Shown here: in pieces, positions 45,106-53,826 of the stretch
How the letters are laid out: each line of letters begins with the position of its first letter
Position numbering within the stretch: the stretch's first letter is position 1
Assembly: GCF_010667575.1 (NCBI RefSeq)
Contig: NZ_JAABNT010000009.1
Span: forward strand, 1 to 64,000
Direction of reading: 5' to 3'
Source of the DNA: Sulfitobacter sediminilitoris
GTDB lineage: Bacteria; Pseudomonadota; Alphaproteobacteria; Rhodobacterales; Rhodobacteraceae
Length of the DNA stretch: 64,000 nt
Notes under the pieces: model-generated
The model's input: only the letters and a program-made list of their open reading frames with translations
Told to the model about the DNA's origin: nothing
The model's database searches: none
Made by a program: the position numbers and the translations under genes

Positions 45106-46000
45106 GCAAAAAAGAGCAGCGATCATCGGCCTCGGCTCGATGGGCTATGGCATGGCGCAGTCCTGCCTGCGGGCAGGATTGCAGACCTACGGGTTTGACG
45201 TGGTTCCGGCGCAGATGGACAAGTTTTTGTCTGAAGGCGGCGCAGCAGGTGCATTGGACAACATCGCCGGAACGCTGGACGCTGCCGTTGTCGTGGTCCT
45301 CAATGCCGCCCAGACCGAAGAGGTGTTGTTCGGAGCGCAGGGCATTGTGCCGCTGATGCGCAAAGGCGCGGTCGTGATGGCCTGTGCAACTGTCCCGCCG
45401 GACTTTGCCCGCCAGATGCAGACACGCTGCAACGAAGGCGGAGTACTTTATCTGGACGCGCCGATTTCGGGCGGGTCCATCAAGGCGGCAAATGGTCAGC
45501 TTTCGGTGATGGCATCTGGCACGGCAGAGGCTTTTGCGGCAGCGCGCCCTGTTTTGGATGCAACGGCGGAAACAGTGTTTGAACTGGGCGACACTGCCGG
45601 GGCGGGGTCCGCGATGAAAGCGGTGAACCAGTTGCTTGCAGGTGTTCATATCGCGGCAATGGCCGAAGCGCTGACCTTTGGAATGACCCAAGGGGTCGAC
45701 CCGGAGCAGTTCGTTGAGGTCATCAGCAAATGTGCGGGGACCAGTTGGATGCTGGAAAATCGCGCACCACATATCGTTGCCGGGGACTACACGCCGCATT
45801 CATCTGTCAACATCTGGCCCAAGGACCTTGGCATCGTGTTGGACATTGCCCGGTCTGCAAATTTTGCGGCCCCGATCACCGCAGCGGCACTGCAGCAATA
45901 TCTTGCCGCAGCCGGGATGGGGCTTGGGCGCGAGGATGACGCGGCAGTGGCCAAAGTCTATGCCCGCAACGCGGGGCTTACCCTGCCGGGAGAGGCATGA
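45098..46000 (+). CDS. ltnD: L-threonate dehydrogenase-type 3-hydroxyisobutyrate dehydrogenase family protein
   Basis: This encodes 300 residues from ATG 45098; the frame extends upstream but the NAD-binding motif AAIIGLGSMGYGMA fits this start. The catalytic Lys lies in KAVNQLLAG and the substrate loop in DAPISGGSIKAANG. The family oxidises beta-hydroxyacids with NAD+. With the kinase, decarboxylase and isomerase genes that follow it makes the known LtnD-OtnK-OtnC-OtnI route for four-carbon acid sugars, converting threonate to 2-oxo-tetronate. Confidence 0.85.
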   Translation: MTEQKRAAIIGLGSMGYGMAQSCLRAGLQTYGFDVVPAQMDKFLSEGGAAGALDNIAGTLDAAVVVVLNAAQTEEVLFGAQGIVPLMRKGAVVMACATVPPDFARQMQTRCNEGGVLYLDAPISGGSIKAANGQLSVMASGTAEAFAAARPVLDATAETVFELGDTAGAGSAMKAVNQLLAGVHIAAMAEALTFGMTQGVDPEQFVEVISKCAGTSWMLENRAPHIVAGDYTPHSSVNIWPKDLGIVLDIARSANFAAPITAAALQQYLAAAGMGLGREDDAAVAKVYARNAGLTLPGEA

Positions 46001-47238
46001 TGCTGCTGGGCTGTATCGGGGATGATTTCACAGGCTCCAGCGATCTGGCAAATACGCTCGCCAAGGGCGGGATGCGCACGGTTCAATACACAGGCGTACC
46101 CAATGTCCCAGCGGCGCAAGACGTGCAGGCCGGGGTCGTCGCGCTCAAGTCCCGGTCAATTGATCCGTCAGAGGCAGTGACACAATCGCTGGCAGCGCTT
46201 GAATGGCTGCGCGCGCAGGGCTGCGAGCAGATTTTTTTCAAGTATTGCTCAACTTTCGATTCCACCCCTGAAGGCAACATCGGACCGGTTGCAGATGCGC
46301 TGGCCGACACGCTTGCCGCTCACAAGGTTATTGTCTGCCCGGCCTTTCCCGGCACCGGGCGATCCATCTATCAAGGGCACCTTTTCGTTAAGGATCGGTT
46401 ACTGAACGAAAGCGGGATGCAAAATCATCCCCTCACCCCAATGACGGATTCCGACATTCGCCGCTGGCTGGGTCTTCAGACGCGGCACACCGTCGGCCAT
46501 GTGCCAGCCCAAGCCGTCTTTGACGGCGCGGCACGGATTTCCGAAGTGCTGGAGGCAGAGCATGAAGCGGGTCACCGGCATATCGTGGTGGACGCCATTC
46601 ACGACTCTGATCTGATCGAGATTGGTAAGGCGGCCAAAGGCCTTCCCCTGATCACGGGCGGGTCTGGCGTGGCCCTTGGCCTGCCTGCAAATTTCGGCTG
46701 CAAGGCGTCCGAGGTCCCTTGGCAAGGACAGTCAGGCAAGGCACTGGCGCTGTCGGGCTCCTGTTCCGCAGCCACCCGGTCTCAGGTTGCCCTGCACGCG
46801 GCACATCATCCGTCGAGAGAAATTGCAGCGGCATCTGTGATCGAAGGTCGGCTGACACCACAGGAGGTTGCCGACTGGCTGCTCGATCAGTCGGGCCTGC
46901 CCTTGGCATACAGTTCTGCCGACCCTGACGCCGTCGCTGCCGTACAGGCGCAATTCGGGCGCGACAGGTCGTCAAAGGCTTTGGAGACGTTTTTTGCTGA
47001 AGTGGCGCGTTTGGCCGTTGCAGGCGGCGCCACGAGGATCATTACCGCCGGGGGCGAGACATCAGGTGCGGTGGTCGAAGGGCTGGCGCTTGGCAGTCTT
47101 GAGATAGGCCCCGAAATCGATCCCGGCGTTCCTGCTTTGCGTGCCGGTTCTGATTTGGTGGTGGCGCTAAAATCGGGCAATTTTGGTGCCGAAGATTTCT
47201 TTGAAAAGGCAGGCAGGGTTTTGGCGGGCACGGCATGA
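45997..47238 (+). CDS. otnK: 3-oxo-tetronate kinase (four-carbon acid sugar kinase family)
   Basis: This encodes 413 residues. The N-terminal GDDFTGSSDLANTLAKGGMRT and the C-terminal nucleotide-binding region (IITAGGETSGAVVEGLAL) are hallmarks of the DUF1537/four-carbon acid sugar kinase family. It phosphorylates 3-oxo-tetronate at O4. It overlaps ltnD and the downstream aldolase gene by 4 bases each. Confidence 0.87.
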   Translation: MMLLGCIGDDFTGSSDLANTLAKGGMRTVQYTGVPNVPAAQDVQAGVVALKSRSIDPSEAVTQSLAALEWLRAQGCEQIFFKYCSTFDSTPEGNIGPVADALADTLAAHKVIVCPAFPGTGRSIYQGHLFVKDRLLNESGMQNHPLTPMTDSDIRRWLGLQTRHTVGHVPAQAVFDGAARISEVLEAEHEAGHRHIVVDAIHDSDLIEIGKAAKGLPLITGGSGVALGLPANFGCKASEVPWQGQSGKALALSGSCSAATRSQVALHAAHHPSREIAAASVIEGRLTPQEVADWLLDQSGLPLAYSSADPDAVAAVQAQFGRDRSSKALETFFAEVARLAVAGGATRIITAGGETSGAVVEGLALGSLEIGPEIDPGVPALRAGSDLVVALKSGNFGAEDFFEKAGRVLAGTA

Positions 47239-47882
47239 GAGAGGCAGCATTACGCGAACAAGTGTGCATGCTGGCCAAGTCGTTGTTTGACCGCGGTCTG
47301 ACGCATGGCAGCACTGGCAATATCTCGGCCCGGACCGAGGATGGGGGGCTGCTGGTTTCTCCGACCGGGACCAGCTTTGGCAGGCTTGATCCCGGACGGC
47401 TCAGCCGTTTCAATTCACAAGGCAGGCTGATCTCTGGTGACCCACCGACCAAGGAAATGCCGCTTCATTCCGCGTTCTATGATACACGCGGCACTGCCGG
47501 TGCGGTGGTGCATTTGCATTCGTGCCACTCAGTCGGGCTGTCCATGATGCCTGATGTTGACGCAGATGATTTTCTCCCGCCGCTCACGCCATATGCGATC
47601 ATGAAGTTAGGCAAGGTAAAGCTTTTGCCGTTCTTTTTGCCGGGCGATCCGGCGATGGGTGATGCGGTGCGCGGATTGGCAGGCAAGCGCAGCGCGGTGA
47701 TGCTGGCCAATCACGGCCCTGTGGTGGCGGGTAAGGATGTTGAAGCCGCCTGCAACGCCATCGAGGAATTGGAAGAAACAGCGCGGCTGGCGATGATGTT
47801 GCGCGGCACGGGTGCCCTCGGCCTGAGCGCAGAGCAAGTCCGTCAGGTTGTCACCAAGTTTGACGTGGAATGGGACGAATGA
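47235..47882 (+). CDS. otnC: 3-oxo-tetronate 4-phosphate decarboxylase (class II aldolase family)
   Basis: This encodes 215 residues of the class II aldolase/adducin family. Zinc ligands are visible as HLHSCHS (about residues 92-98) and a later His in MLANHGPVVAG; GSTGNISARTEDG forms the phosphate site. It decarboxylates the phosphorylated oxo-acid to dihydroxyacetone phosphate and CO2. It is translationally coupled on both sides. Confidence 0.87.
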   Translation: MREAALREQVCMLAKSLFDRGLTHGSTGNISARTEDGGLLVSPTGTSFGRLDPGRLSRFNSQGRLISGDPPTKEMPLHSAFYDTRGTAGAVVHLHSCHSVGLSMMPDVDADDFLPPLTPYAIMKLGKVKLLPFFLPGDPAMGDAVRGLAGKRSAVMLANHGPVVAGKDVEAACNAIEELEETARLAMMLRGTGALGLSAEQVRQVVTKFDVEWDE

Positions 47883-48640
47883 CCGCCTTCTCTGCCAACC
47901 TCGGGTTTCTGTGGGCCGACAGGTCGTTGCCCGATGCCATCCGCGCCGCCAAGGCTGCAGGATTCGACGCAGTGGAATGCCATTGGCCCTATGATACCCC
48001 TGCCCCAGATATCAAACAGGCGCTCAAGGATACCGGTCTGCCGATGCTGGGCCTGAACACCCGGCGGGGCGACGTGGCCGCCGGAGAGAACGGACTTTGC
48101 GCCCTGCGAGGCCGTGAGCAAGAAGCGTTGGCGGCCATCAACGAAGCCGTGGAATATGCGGGTGCCATCGGTGCGCAGGCGATCCATGTCATGGCCGGAG
48201 TCACCGATGACCCCGCTGCGCACGATGTCTTTGTCGGCAATCTGCGGGCGGCGACTGACCTTGCAAAGGACCACGGCCTGACCATCCTGATCGAACCGCT
48301 GAACCGCTTTGACGCGCCCGGATACTTCCTCAAGGACACAGCACAGGCGGTCGGAATCATCGAAGAGGTGGGGGCCGATACTCTCAAGCTGATGTTTGAC
48401 TGCTATCATATAGGCCGCACCGAGGGTGACGTGACCGGCTGCTTACGTGCGGTTTTCGATCACATCGGACATATCCAGTTTGCATCGGTGCCCGACCGGG
48501 GCGCGCCTGACCATGGCGACGTCGATTACGCGGCTGTTTTCGCCCTCATCGAGACCCTCGGATGGGAGCGTCCCTTAGGTGCGGAATATAAGCCGGGGCT
48601 TGATACGGACGCGAGCCTGGGGTGGTTGCACAACATTTGA
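47879..48640 (+). CDS. otnI: 2-oxo-tetronate isomerase (hydroxypyruvate-isomerase-like TIM barrel)
   Basis: This encodes 253 residues from ATG 47879 (overlapping the otnC stop). TIM-barrel motifs of the xylose-isomerase-like/Hyi family are FDAVECHWPYD, LIEPLNRFDAPGYFL (metal-binding Glu), LMFDCYHIGRTEGD and GAEYKPG. It interconverts 2-oxo- and 3-oxo-tetronate between LtnD and OtnK. It ends the operon, 19 bases from the convergent nuclease gene. Confidence 0.86.
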   Translation: MTAFSANLGFLWADRSLPDAIRAAKAAGFDAVECHWPYDTPAPDIKQALKDTGLPMLGLNTRRGDVAAGENGLCALRGREQEALAAINEAVEYAGAIGAQAIHVMAGVTDDPAAHDVFVGNLRAATDLAKDHGLTILIEPLNRFDAPGYFLKDTAQAVGIIEEVGADTLKLMFDCYHIGRTEGDVTGCLRAVFDHIGHIQFASVPDRGAPDHGDVDYAAVFALIETLGWERPLGAEYKPGLDTDASLGWLHNI

Positions 48641-48659
48641 GCTGACCAGCGGCGCCCGA

Positions 48660-50642
48660 TCAAAGCACGATATTGGCGTAACCTTCCACGGTGACAAAAG
48701 GTGTCGGTGCCGGACCCTCTACTGCCATCTCTTCCACGCGGCGCGCCAGCGGGTCGGCATCCTTGAGCGTGCCAAAGTCAAAGCCGCTCATTTCTTCCAG
48801 ATCGACGATACGGGTCTGGAATGTCTTGAACTCTCCAAACGCGAAGCCTTCGGTGCTTTCGGTATCCCCCTGCCCGATGAGCAGTTGCTGGATCAATTGG
48901 CCCTGACTCAACACGTAAGCGGTCGCGTGCAGCCGCAAGATACCAAGTGAGCCTTCTTCCTCGGCAAGCATGGTGACGACCTTGAAGTAGTTGAGCGGAA
49001 TCGGAGAGCCTGTGTTCTTGAGCGGAGGCTCTCCGCCGACAATGATCGGCCCCGTGAATACGCAGCAGCGAAATCCATGGGTGCGCGCGTTGCTCATGAT
49101 GTAATCCTCGATTCCGAGCCATTGGGAACGGCTGCGGTTGAATGACATGTGCTGAGGGCTGGCGATTGTATAATGAAAGCTGTCCGCGTTTGAGAGTTTC
49201 GCCTCTGCTTCGGTCTCTCCCCAGTTGGTTGCTGCGCGGCGGATCAGATGGCCCCTGTCGATCGCGGGATCGTCGTAGTCGTCTTTGCCAAGCTGGTCAG
49301 TGGCAGGCAGACGCCCGTCAGAATACCATTTATCGCTTCCGCGTTTTTGCGGTCTGGTCAATGCGCCATCCAGATTCATCGCAGCAAGGACCGGGCTTTT
49401 GAGCTGGCCTGAGTAAAGGATGCCGAAGTTCTGGTAGCGCAATTCGTGCGGACGCTCTGCCGTTGCGTCAGACGGCTTGGAGAGCGTGATGTTCGCGGGA
49501 GTTTGCGGCAGGGGCACGGAAACGACCTGCAGAAAGTCCGGATCATACCCGCCACGCCCGTTGAAATGATCGGCATCATGAACGCCATCGGGCCTTTCCG
49601 GCGCTGAGAGTTCGGCCCCCGGAACGTGGGTCGGCACTGTCCCATCGAGCACCGACCTCAAGGTACTGACGCGCACGGCGGAATTGCCCACGGCGAACCG
49701 GCCTGCAAAATGCAGACCCACCACCTTGGCATCCTCCAACCGGATGACCGGGCTGCCGGAATTGCCACCAAGGGTGGTGCAGTCATGACTGAGAATGCTC
49801 ACCCCACCCTGCGCCTGCAGGAATCCGGGGGCAAACCGTTTCACGTCATAAAGACCCTTAAAGTAGTTCTCCATCTGGCTGAGGTCGTTGCGCAGGCTGT
49901 CGCGTGCCGGGTATCCGACAACGGCGACAATCTCACCATCCTCACCATCAGCCTCGGCCAGATCAAGCGGCATGAGCGGATAGGCTGCGTTGTCGTCCGG
50001 TTTGGCAATTCTGCCGATCGCCACATCGGCAGAGGCGTCATCCGCCAGATACGTGAACTTCTCAATCCGGAAAACCGCATCCGGGTTGGGATCGCCGTCC
50101 ACTTCCTCAATAAAGTCGACCTGAGCGCCGTAGGGCAAATTCGCGGGGGCGAACATATAGACCCCATCGCCGCGGAACGTTCGGCGGGCGACAATCTCGG
50201 CCACATGGCGATTGGTGCAGATCAGCAGATGGTCGGCTTCTTCGGCAATGACCCAAGCGGTGCCGCCCCACGCCATGTCGTGATTGAGAAACTCGACCCG
50301 TCCCACATACGGCAGAAACGGCTCTACCCCGGCAATCTTTACATCTGTATCAGGCGGGAAATCAGCGTTTAGCGTGTGTTTCCCCTGAACAATGCCCCCC
50401 GTCACAATCAGTGGCGGACGGCCCACCGCCTTGACAATGGCTTCAAGCTGCGAGGGCTGGCCACCTGCGGCCTCAAGACCCGAGATTGGGGTGCGCAGCA
50501 ATTCACTGGCCTGATCTACCGTGATGCCAAGCTCTTTCAACACCGGCGGAGAGGCGTCAATGACTGCGCGCACCTTGTCGATCTGGCCCTCTGCGCCCAT
50601 AGCTTCCAAGCGGCTGCGGCTGGCTTCTTCACGACTGGTCAT
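48660..50642 (-). CDS. Trypsin-like protease fused to DNA/RNA non-specific endonuclease
   Basis: This encodes 660 residues behind AAAGGAG. Residues 1-75 are a small helical region, possibly an adaptor. Residues about 115-335 form a trypsin-like domain with His146 (TNRHVAE), Asp206 (SADVAIG) and Ser295 (GGNSGSPVI), a complete triad. Residues about 385-625 form a DNA/RNA non-specific endonuclease (NUC1 family) with DRGH (462-465, catalytic His) and the metal-binding Asn502 in FNRSRSQW, also complete. There is no signal peptide, unlike most NUC1 enzymes, so it would act in the cytoplasm. It is the last gene of the four-gene operon, 43 bases after the ATPase gene. It is the likely killing effector, perhaps activated by proteolytic processing. 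Confidence 0.87.
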   Translation of the reverse strand: MTSREEASRSRLEAMGAEGQIDKVRAVIDASPPVLKELGITVDQASELLRTPISGLEAAGGQPSQLEAIVKAVGRPPLIVTGGIVQGKHTLNADFPPDTDVKIAGVEPFLPYVGRVEFLNHDMAWGGTAWVIAEEADHLLICTNRHVAEIVARRTFRGDGVYMFAPANLPYGAQVDFIEEVDGDPNPDAVFRIEKFTYLADDASADVAIGRIAKPDDNAAYPLMPLDLAEADGEDGEIVAVVGYPARDSLRNDLSQMENYFKGLYDVKRFAPGFLQAQGGVSILSHDCTTLGGNSGSPVIRLEDAKVVGLHFAGRFAVGNSAVRVSTLRSVLDGTVPTHVPGAELSAPERPDGVHDADHFNGRGGYDPDFLQVVSVPLPQTPANITLSKPSDATAERPHELRYQNFGILYSGQLKSPVLAAMNLDGALTRPQKRGSDKWYSDGRLPATDQLGKDDYDDPAIDRGHLIRRAATNWGETEAEAKLSNADSFHYTIASPQHMSFNRSRSQWLGIEDYIMSNARTHGFRCCVFTGPIIVGGEPPLKNTGSPIPLNYFKVVTMLAEEEGSLGILRLHATAYVLSQGQLIQQLLIGQGDTESTEGFAFGEFKTFQTRIVDLEEMSGFDFGTLKDADPLARRVEEMAVEGPAPTPFVTVEGYANIVL

Positions 50643-50685
50643 ATCAATCTCCTTTGCACAAATTTGGGCTGGCCCTGAGGGCCAT

Positions 50686-53600
50686 TCAGAAAATCTCCTT
50701 GGCGGGAACGCCCATCTCTGACAGGACGGCCACTGGCGCCTGTAACACGGACGGCAGGCCGGACTTTTCCAGCTTTGCGATGCGCGCCTCCAACCCTTTC
50801 AGGGCTGATATATCTGCGTAGCGTTTTGCCAGACGACGTTTCAGAATGGCCGAGCCGGAGCCGCCAGTGTCAGATGCAGGATCATCCCAGATACGGATCA
50901 TCCGCACGGCGCGACGAACAGGGTCCGGGTCACGCATCAGGACCTGCGCACGCTCAAATACCAGCGGATCAAACTCTGTCTGCGTCCAGCCATCCGGCCG
51001 ATGTGTTCCAAATTGCCAGTTTCCAAGCGTCGCTTGTTGCCAGCGCTCGGCGGCGCGGGCAATGGTGGGCAGGTCCGGGATCGGCGAGACGAAACTGTAT
51101 CCGGTCGCAAACTCTGCTGTCAGCCCGGTGGCCGCGAGCAATGCATTGGCCTCAAGCGGGGCGCCGCCTGCCCGTTCCTGCGCCTGTGCAACACCATCGA
51201 CATCCGGGGCAAAATACGATGCCAGTTCGGTTAGGTTTCCGCCCAGCGCGGCAACATCCTGCAGCACCTTTCTATCGGGGTCGTCCATCAGGTCTTCGAG
51301 CAAGGCGCGCACAGGTTCTGCGTAAGGGTTGAGAGGTGCCATCACCTGTGCAAACCCGGTGGGCGGCAAGCTGCGCGGGTCCGCCTGATCTGCTTTGAAA
51401 TCAAGGCCAAACTCTGCTCGCTGCGCATGACTGCGTTCCGCCATGTTCCGGTCCATATAGGTCGGCTGTTCAGACAGATAGGGGGACAGCATCCCGACAC
51501 CGCCATGTTCGCTCGCCATTTCGGAGCCTGCCACAACAAGATGGGCAAAGGCCAAGGCCCCTACATTGATCCCGCTCCGTTGTGTCAGGCTAAGCGCGTG
51601 TTGTGTCGCGTCAAAGATATGCGGCTCTGCCAAGCGGTTGCACAACTCATCAAATCGAAACTCTGCCCACATCTCCAGCAGGGCAAGACCGCTGAGACCG
51701 ATGTCTTCTTGTACGGCACTGTCCAAAGTATCATCGGACAAACGGTCGAAAAGAACCTTTGCCATGGACCAATGCCCTGTTTGCCACTGGTGGGTCAGCG
51801 CCAGAAGACCCGCCTCCCCTTCCAGGCGGAATGGCGTGGCCATAACCTGCTTGAGGATGTACGTCGCCTCGCGACCTTGCCGGGACTCCAGCATGTTGCG
51901 CAGATCTGCAAGACCGCCCGGGTCGATCGGCGGGGCATCACCGGTGTGATCGACAAGAATGAGACGGCCCCCGCCCACGTCCGGGACAGCGCGCAGCAAG
52001 ACGGCACCGATCTCAGCGGCCCCCGCCTTTCTAACCGCCACGCGGTCATACCTCTGCGCGGAGGGCGCTGATTTTTCAGCCCCCTCATCCACCCGCGATC
52101 GTTGCCCCCGCGCGCGCAGTACAGCGTCTTGGGCGGCTGGCGGAAGGTCCTCCATCAAAGCATCGGTCAATCGCCGCGCATATTCGGGAGGGATTTCAGG
52201 CATCGAGCGACCATCGCGAGAGAGTTGCAGACGATGATAAAGAGCCTGTACCGGATCACCGTCTGCCAACATTTCAGCGGCACGTTCGTTGATCCTGCGC
52301 GTAAGGTCCGGACTTTCCTGATATGTCAGTTCCAAGATCTCGCGACGGACTTCATCGATATGAGCGAAACGATCTTCGCCCGTCTGCCGGATCATCCAGC
52401 GCTGCTTTTCCAGCATTTCCAGAAGTTCGGCTGCCCGTTCATCGTCAATGTTGATATCCAAGGCAGGGCCAATGATGTTACGCAGCTCCCAGCTCCCCAC
52501 CTCGGGCAGGATCAGCCCTTCGGCAGCTATTTCGCGAATGTCGGCGGGTACCCGTGACAGGATTGCACGATAGAGGTACCCGTTGCCCGCATCGCGGATT
52601 TCAACATCTCCGAGCACACCGTTGCTGCCATCTTCCTGCACTGCCCGGGCAACAAGGATCAATCGCAGCGGATTGCCACCTGACAGTTCGATGATGCGTG
52701 CGTGAAGTTCTGGAGGCACGTTGCGCTTGTTGAGGATGGCAACTGTTACTTCGCGGTCCAGCTCTTCCAGCAACATCAGGTCACGCAGCCGCTTGTCCCC
52801 TTGCGCGAAAATCGGTCCGCGACCTGCAGATATCACGCTGATGTCGATCCGCTCTTTGTCAGCAAAGCGGTCAATCTCTGACAGCAATCGGTTGACGAAT
52901 GTCGCGCCATGACCATGCAGAACTTCGAGCGTGTCCAACAGCAAAAGAAGCTGCCGGTCCCTTTCTGCCAATATCTCGATCATCCGGTGCAGCAGATCAA
53001 ATGGCACAGACGGTGTCGATTCTACACCGATCCGGGTACGCCGTTCCGCCGTGCGCAGACGCAAATCGTGCAATTCGGCCGAAACTTCGGGCATCGCGGT
53101 CCCAATCTGTCGCGAGATTTCGTCAAAGACTGCCTCCGTCTCACCGTCACTCAAAGAGGACCGGTCAAAGTCGAGCCTGACCATCACGATGCGTGGTCGC
53201 TCCCGGCACAGCCGACTGAGTTCTTCCAACAGGAATGTCTTGCCAACCCCAGGCAGGCCCTGAATATGCAAGGCATGCAGGGGTGCCTGACGCTCAGGAT
53301 TGTCCAGCACATCAAGAAGGCGTCTGATTTCAGCGTCCCGCCCTACGAAGTCATCCCCCAAAAGTGTATCGGTCGCTTGCTCCTTGCGCAGCTTGTCGAG
53401 CTTGCTGCTGAGCGCGACGAGCTGCGCATGTCCGGGAGCGGATGGGCCAGCCTGTTCCAGCGTCGCAACAGCAACCGACAGCGTATCAATCGGAGCGGTG
53501 TCTTCGACCATTTTGCGCAAGGCATCCGGAGCGTAGATACTCTCGGCCTTCAGCGCTGCACTGATTTCAGTGTCCGGCAGACTGTCCTGCGAGGTCTGCT

Positions 53601-53826
53601 TGCTGAGCAGTTTGCGTCGCGCAATCGGCCGCATCTGCCACATATCACCTTGTGTCGAACACTTCTCACGCAGGGCCGACATAAGCTGCGCGCGCAGCAG
53701 GATGTCCTGGGCGTATTCTGCGGGGATGACCTGCTTCAGCAGATCGCGCGGCAGGAAGTCATCCATCAACGCCGCTTGCATAAAAAGCGCGTCGCGGAGG
53801 TTCAGGTATTCGGCGGTTTCAACCAT
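50686..53826 (-). CDS. STAND-like P-loop NTPase
   Basis: This encodes 1046 residues. The ATG at 53826 overlaps the upstream stop by one base; a GTG 9 bases earlier is possible. Residues 1-75 form a helical N-terminal domain. A linker and NTPase follow: FVGRDAEI near 160, Walker A GLPGVGKT (190-197), Walker B LLLLLDTLE (293-301) and a sensor-like SVISAGRGP (330-338). Winged-helix-like and helical regions extend to about 540. The C-terminal 500 residues are helical and unlike any repeat I can name; they may be the sensor. It sits between two protease genes and is probably the ATP-dependent switch that detects the trigger and oligomerises. Confidence 0.85.
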   Translation of the reverse strand: MVETAEYLNLRDALFMQAALMDDFLPRDLLKQVIPAEYAQDILLRAQLMSALREKCSTQGDMWQMRPIARRKLLSKQTSQDSLPDTEISAALKAESIYAPDALRKMVEDTAPIDTLSVAVATLEQAGPSAPGHAQLVALSSKLDKLRKEQATDTLLGDDFVGRDAEIRRLLDVLDNPERQAPLHALHIQGLPGVGKTFLLEELSRLCRERPRIVMVRLDFDRSSLSDGETEAVFDEISRQIGTAMPEVSAELHDLRLRTAERRTRIGVESTPSVPFDLLHRMIEILAERDRQLLLLLDTLEVLHGHGATFVNRLLSEIDRFADKERIDISVISAGRGPIFAQGDKRLRDLMLLEELDREVTVAILNKRNVPPELHARIIELSGGNPLRLILVARAVQEDGSNGVLGDVEIRDAGNGYLYRAILSRVPADIREIAAEGLILPEVGSWELRNIIGPALDINIDDERAAELLEMLEKQRWMIRQTGEDRFAHIDEVRREILELTYQESPDLTRRINERAAEMLADGDPVQALYHRLQLSRDGRSMPEIPPEYARRLTDALMEDLPPAAQDAVLRARGQRSRVDEGAEKSAPSAQRYDRVAVRKAGAAEIGAVLLRAVPDVGGGRLILVDHTGDAPPIDPGGLADLRNMLESRQGREATYILKQVMATPFRLEGEAGLLALTHQWQTGHWSMAKVLFDRLSDDTLDSAVQEDIGLSGLALLEMWAEFRFDELCNRLAEPHIFDATQHALSLTQRSGINVGALAFAHLVVAGSEMASEHGGVGMLSPYLSEQPTYMDRNMAERSHAQRAEFGLDFKADQADPRSLPPTGFAQVMAPLNPYAEPVRALLEDLMDDPDRKVLQDVAALGGNLTELASYFAPDVDGVAQAQERAGGAPLEANALLAATGLTAEFATGYSFVSPIPDLPTIARAAERWQQATLGNWQFGTHRPDGWTQTEFDPLVFERAQVLMRDPDPVRRAVRMIRIWDDPASDTGGSGSAILKRRLAKRYADISALKGLEARIAKLEKSGLPSVLQAPVAVLSEMGVPAKEIF

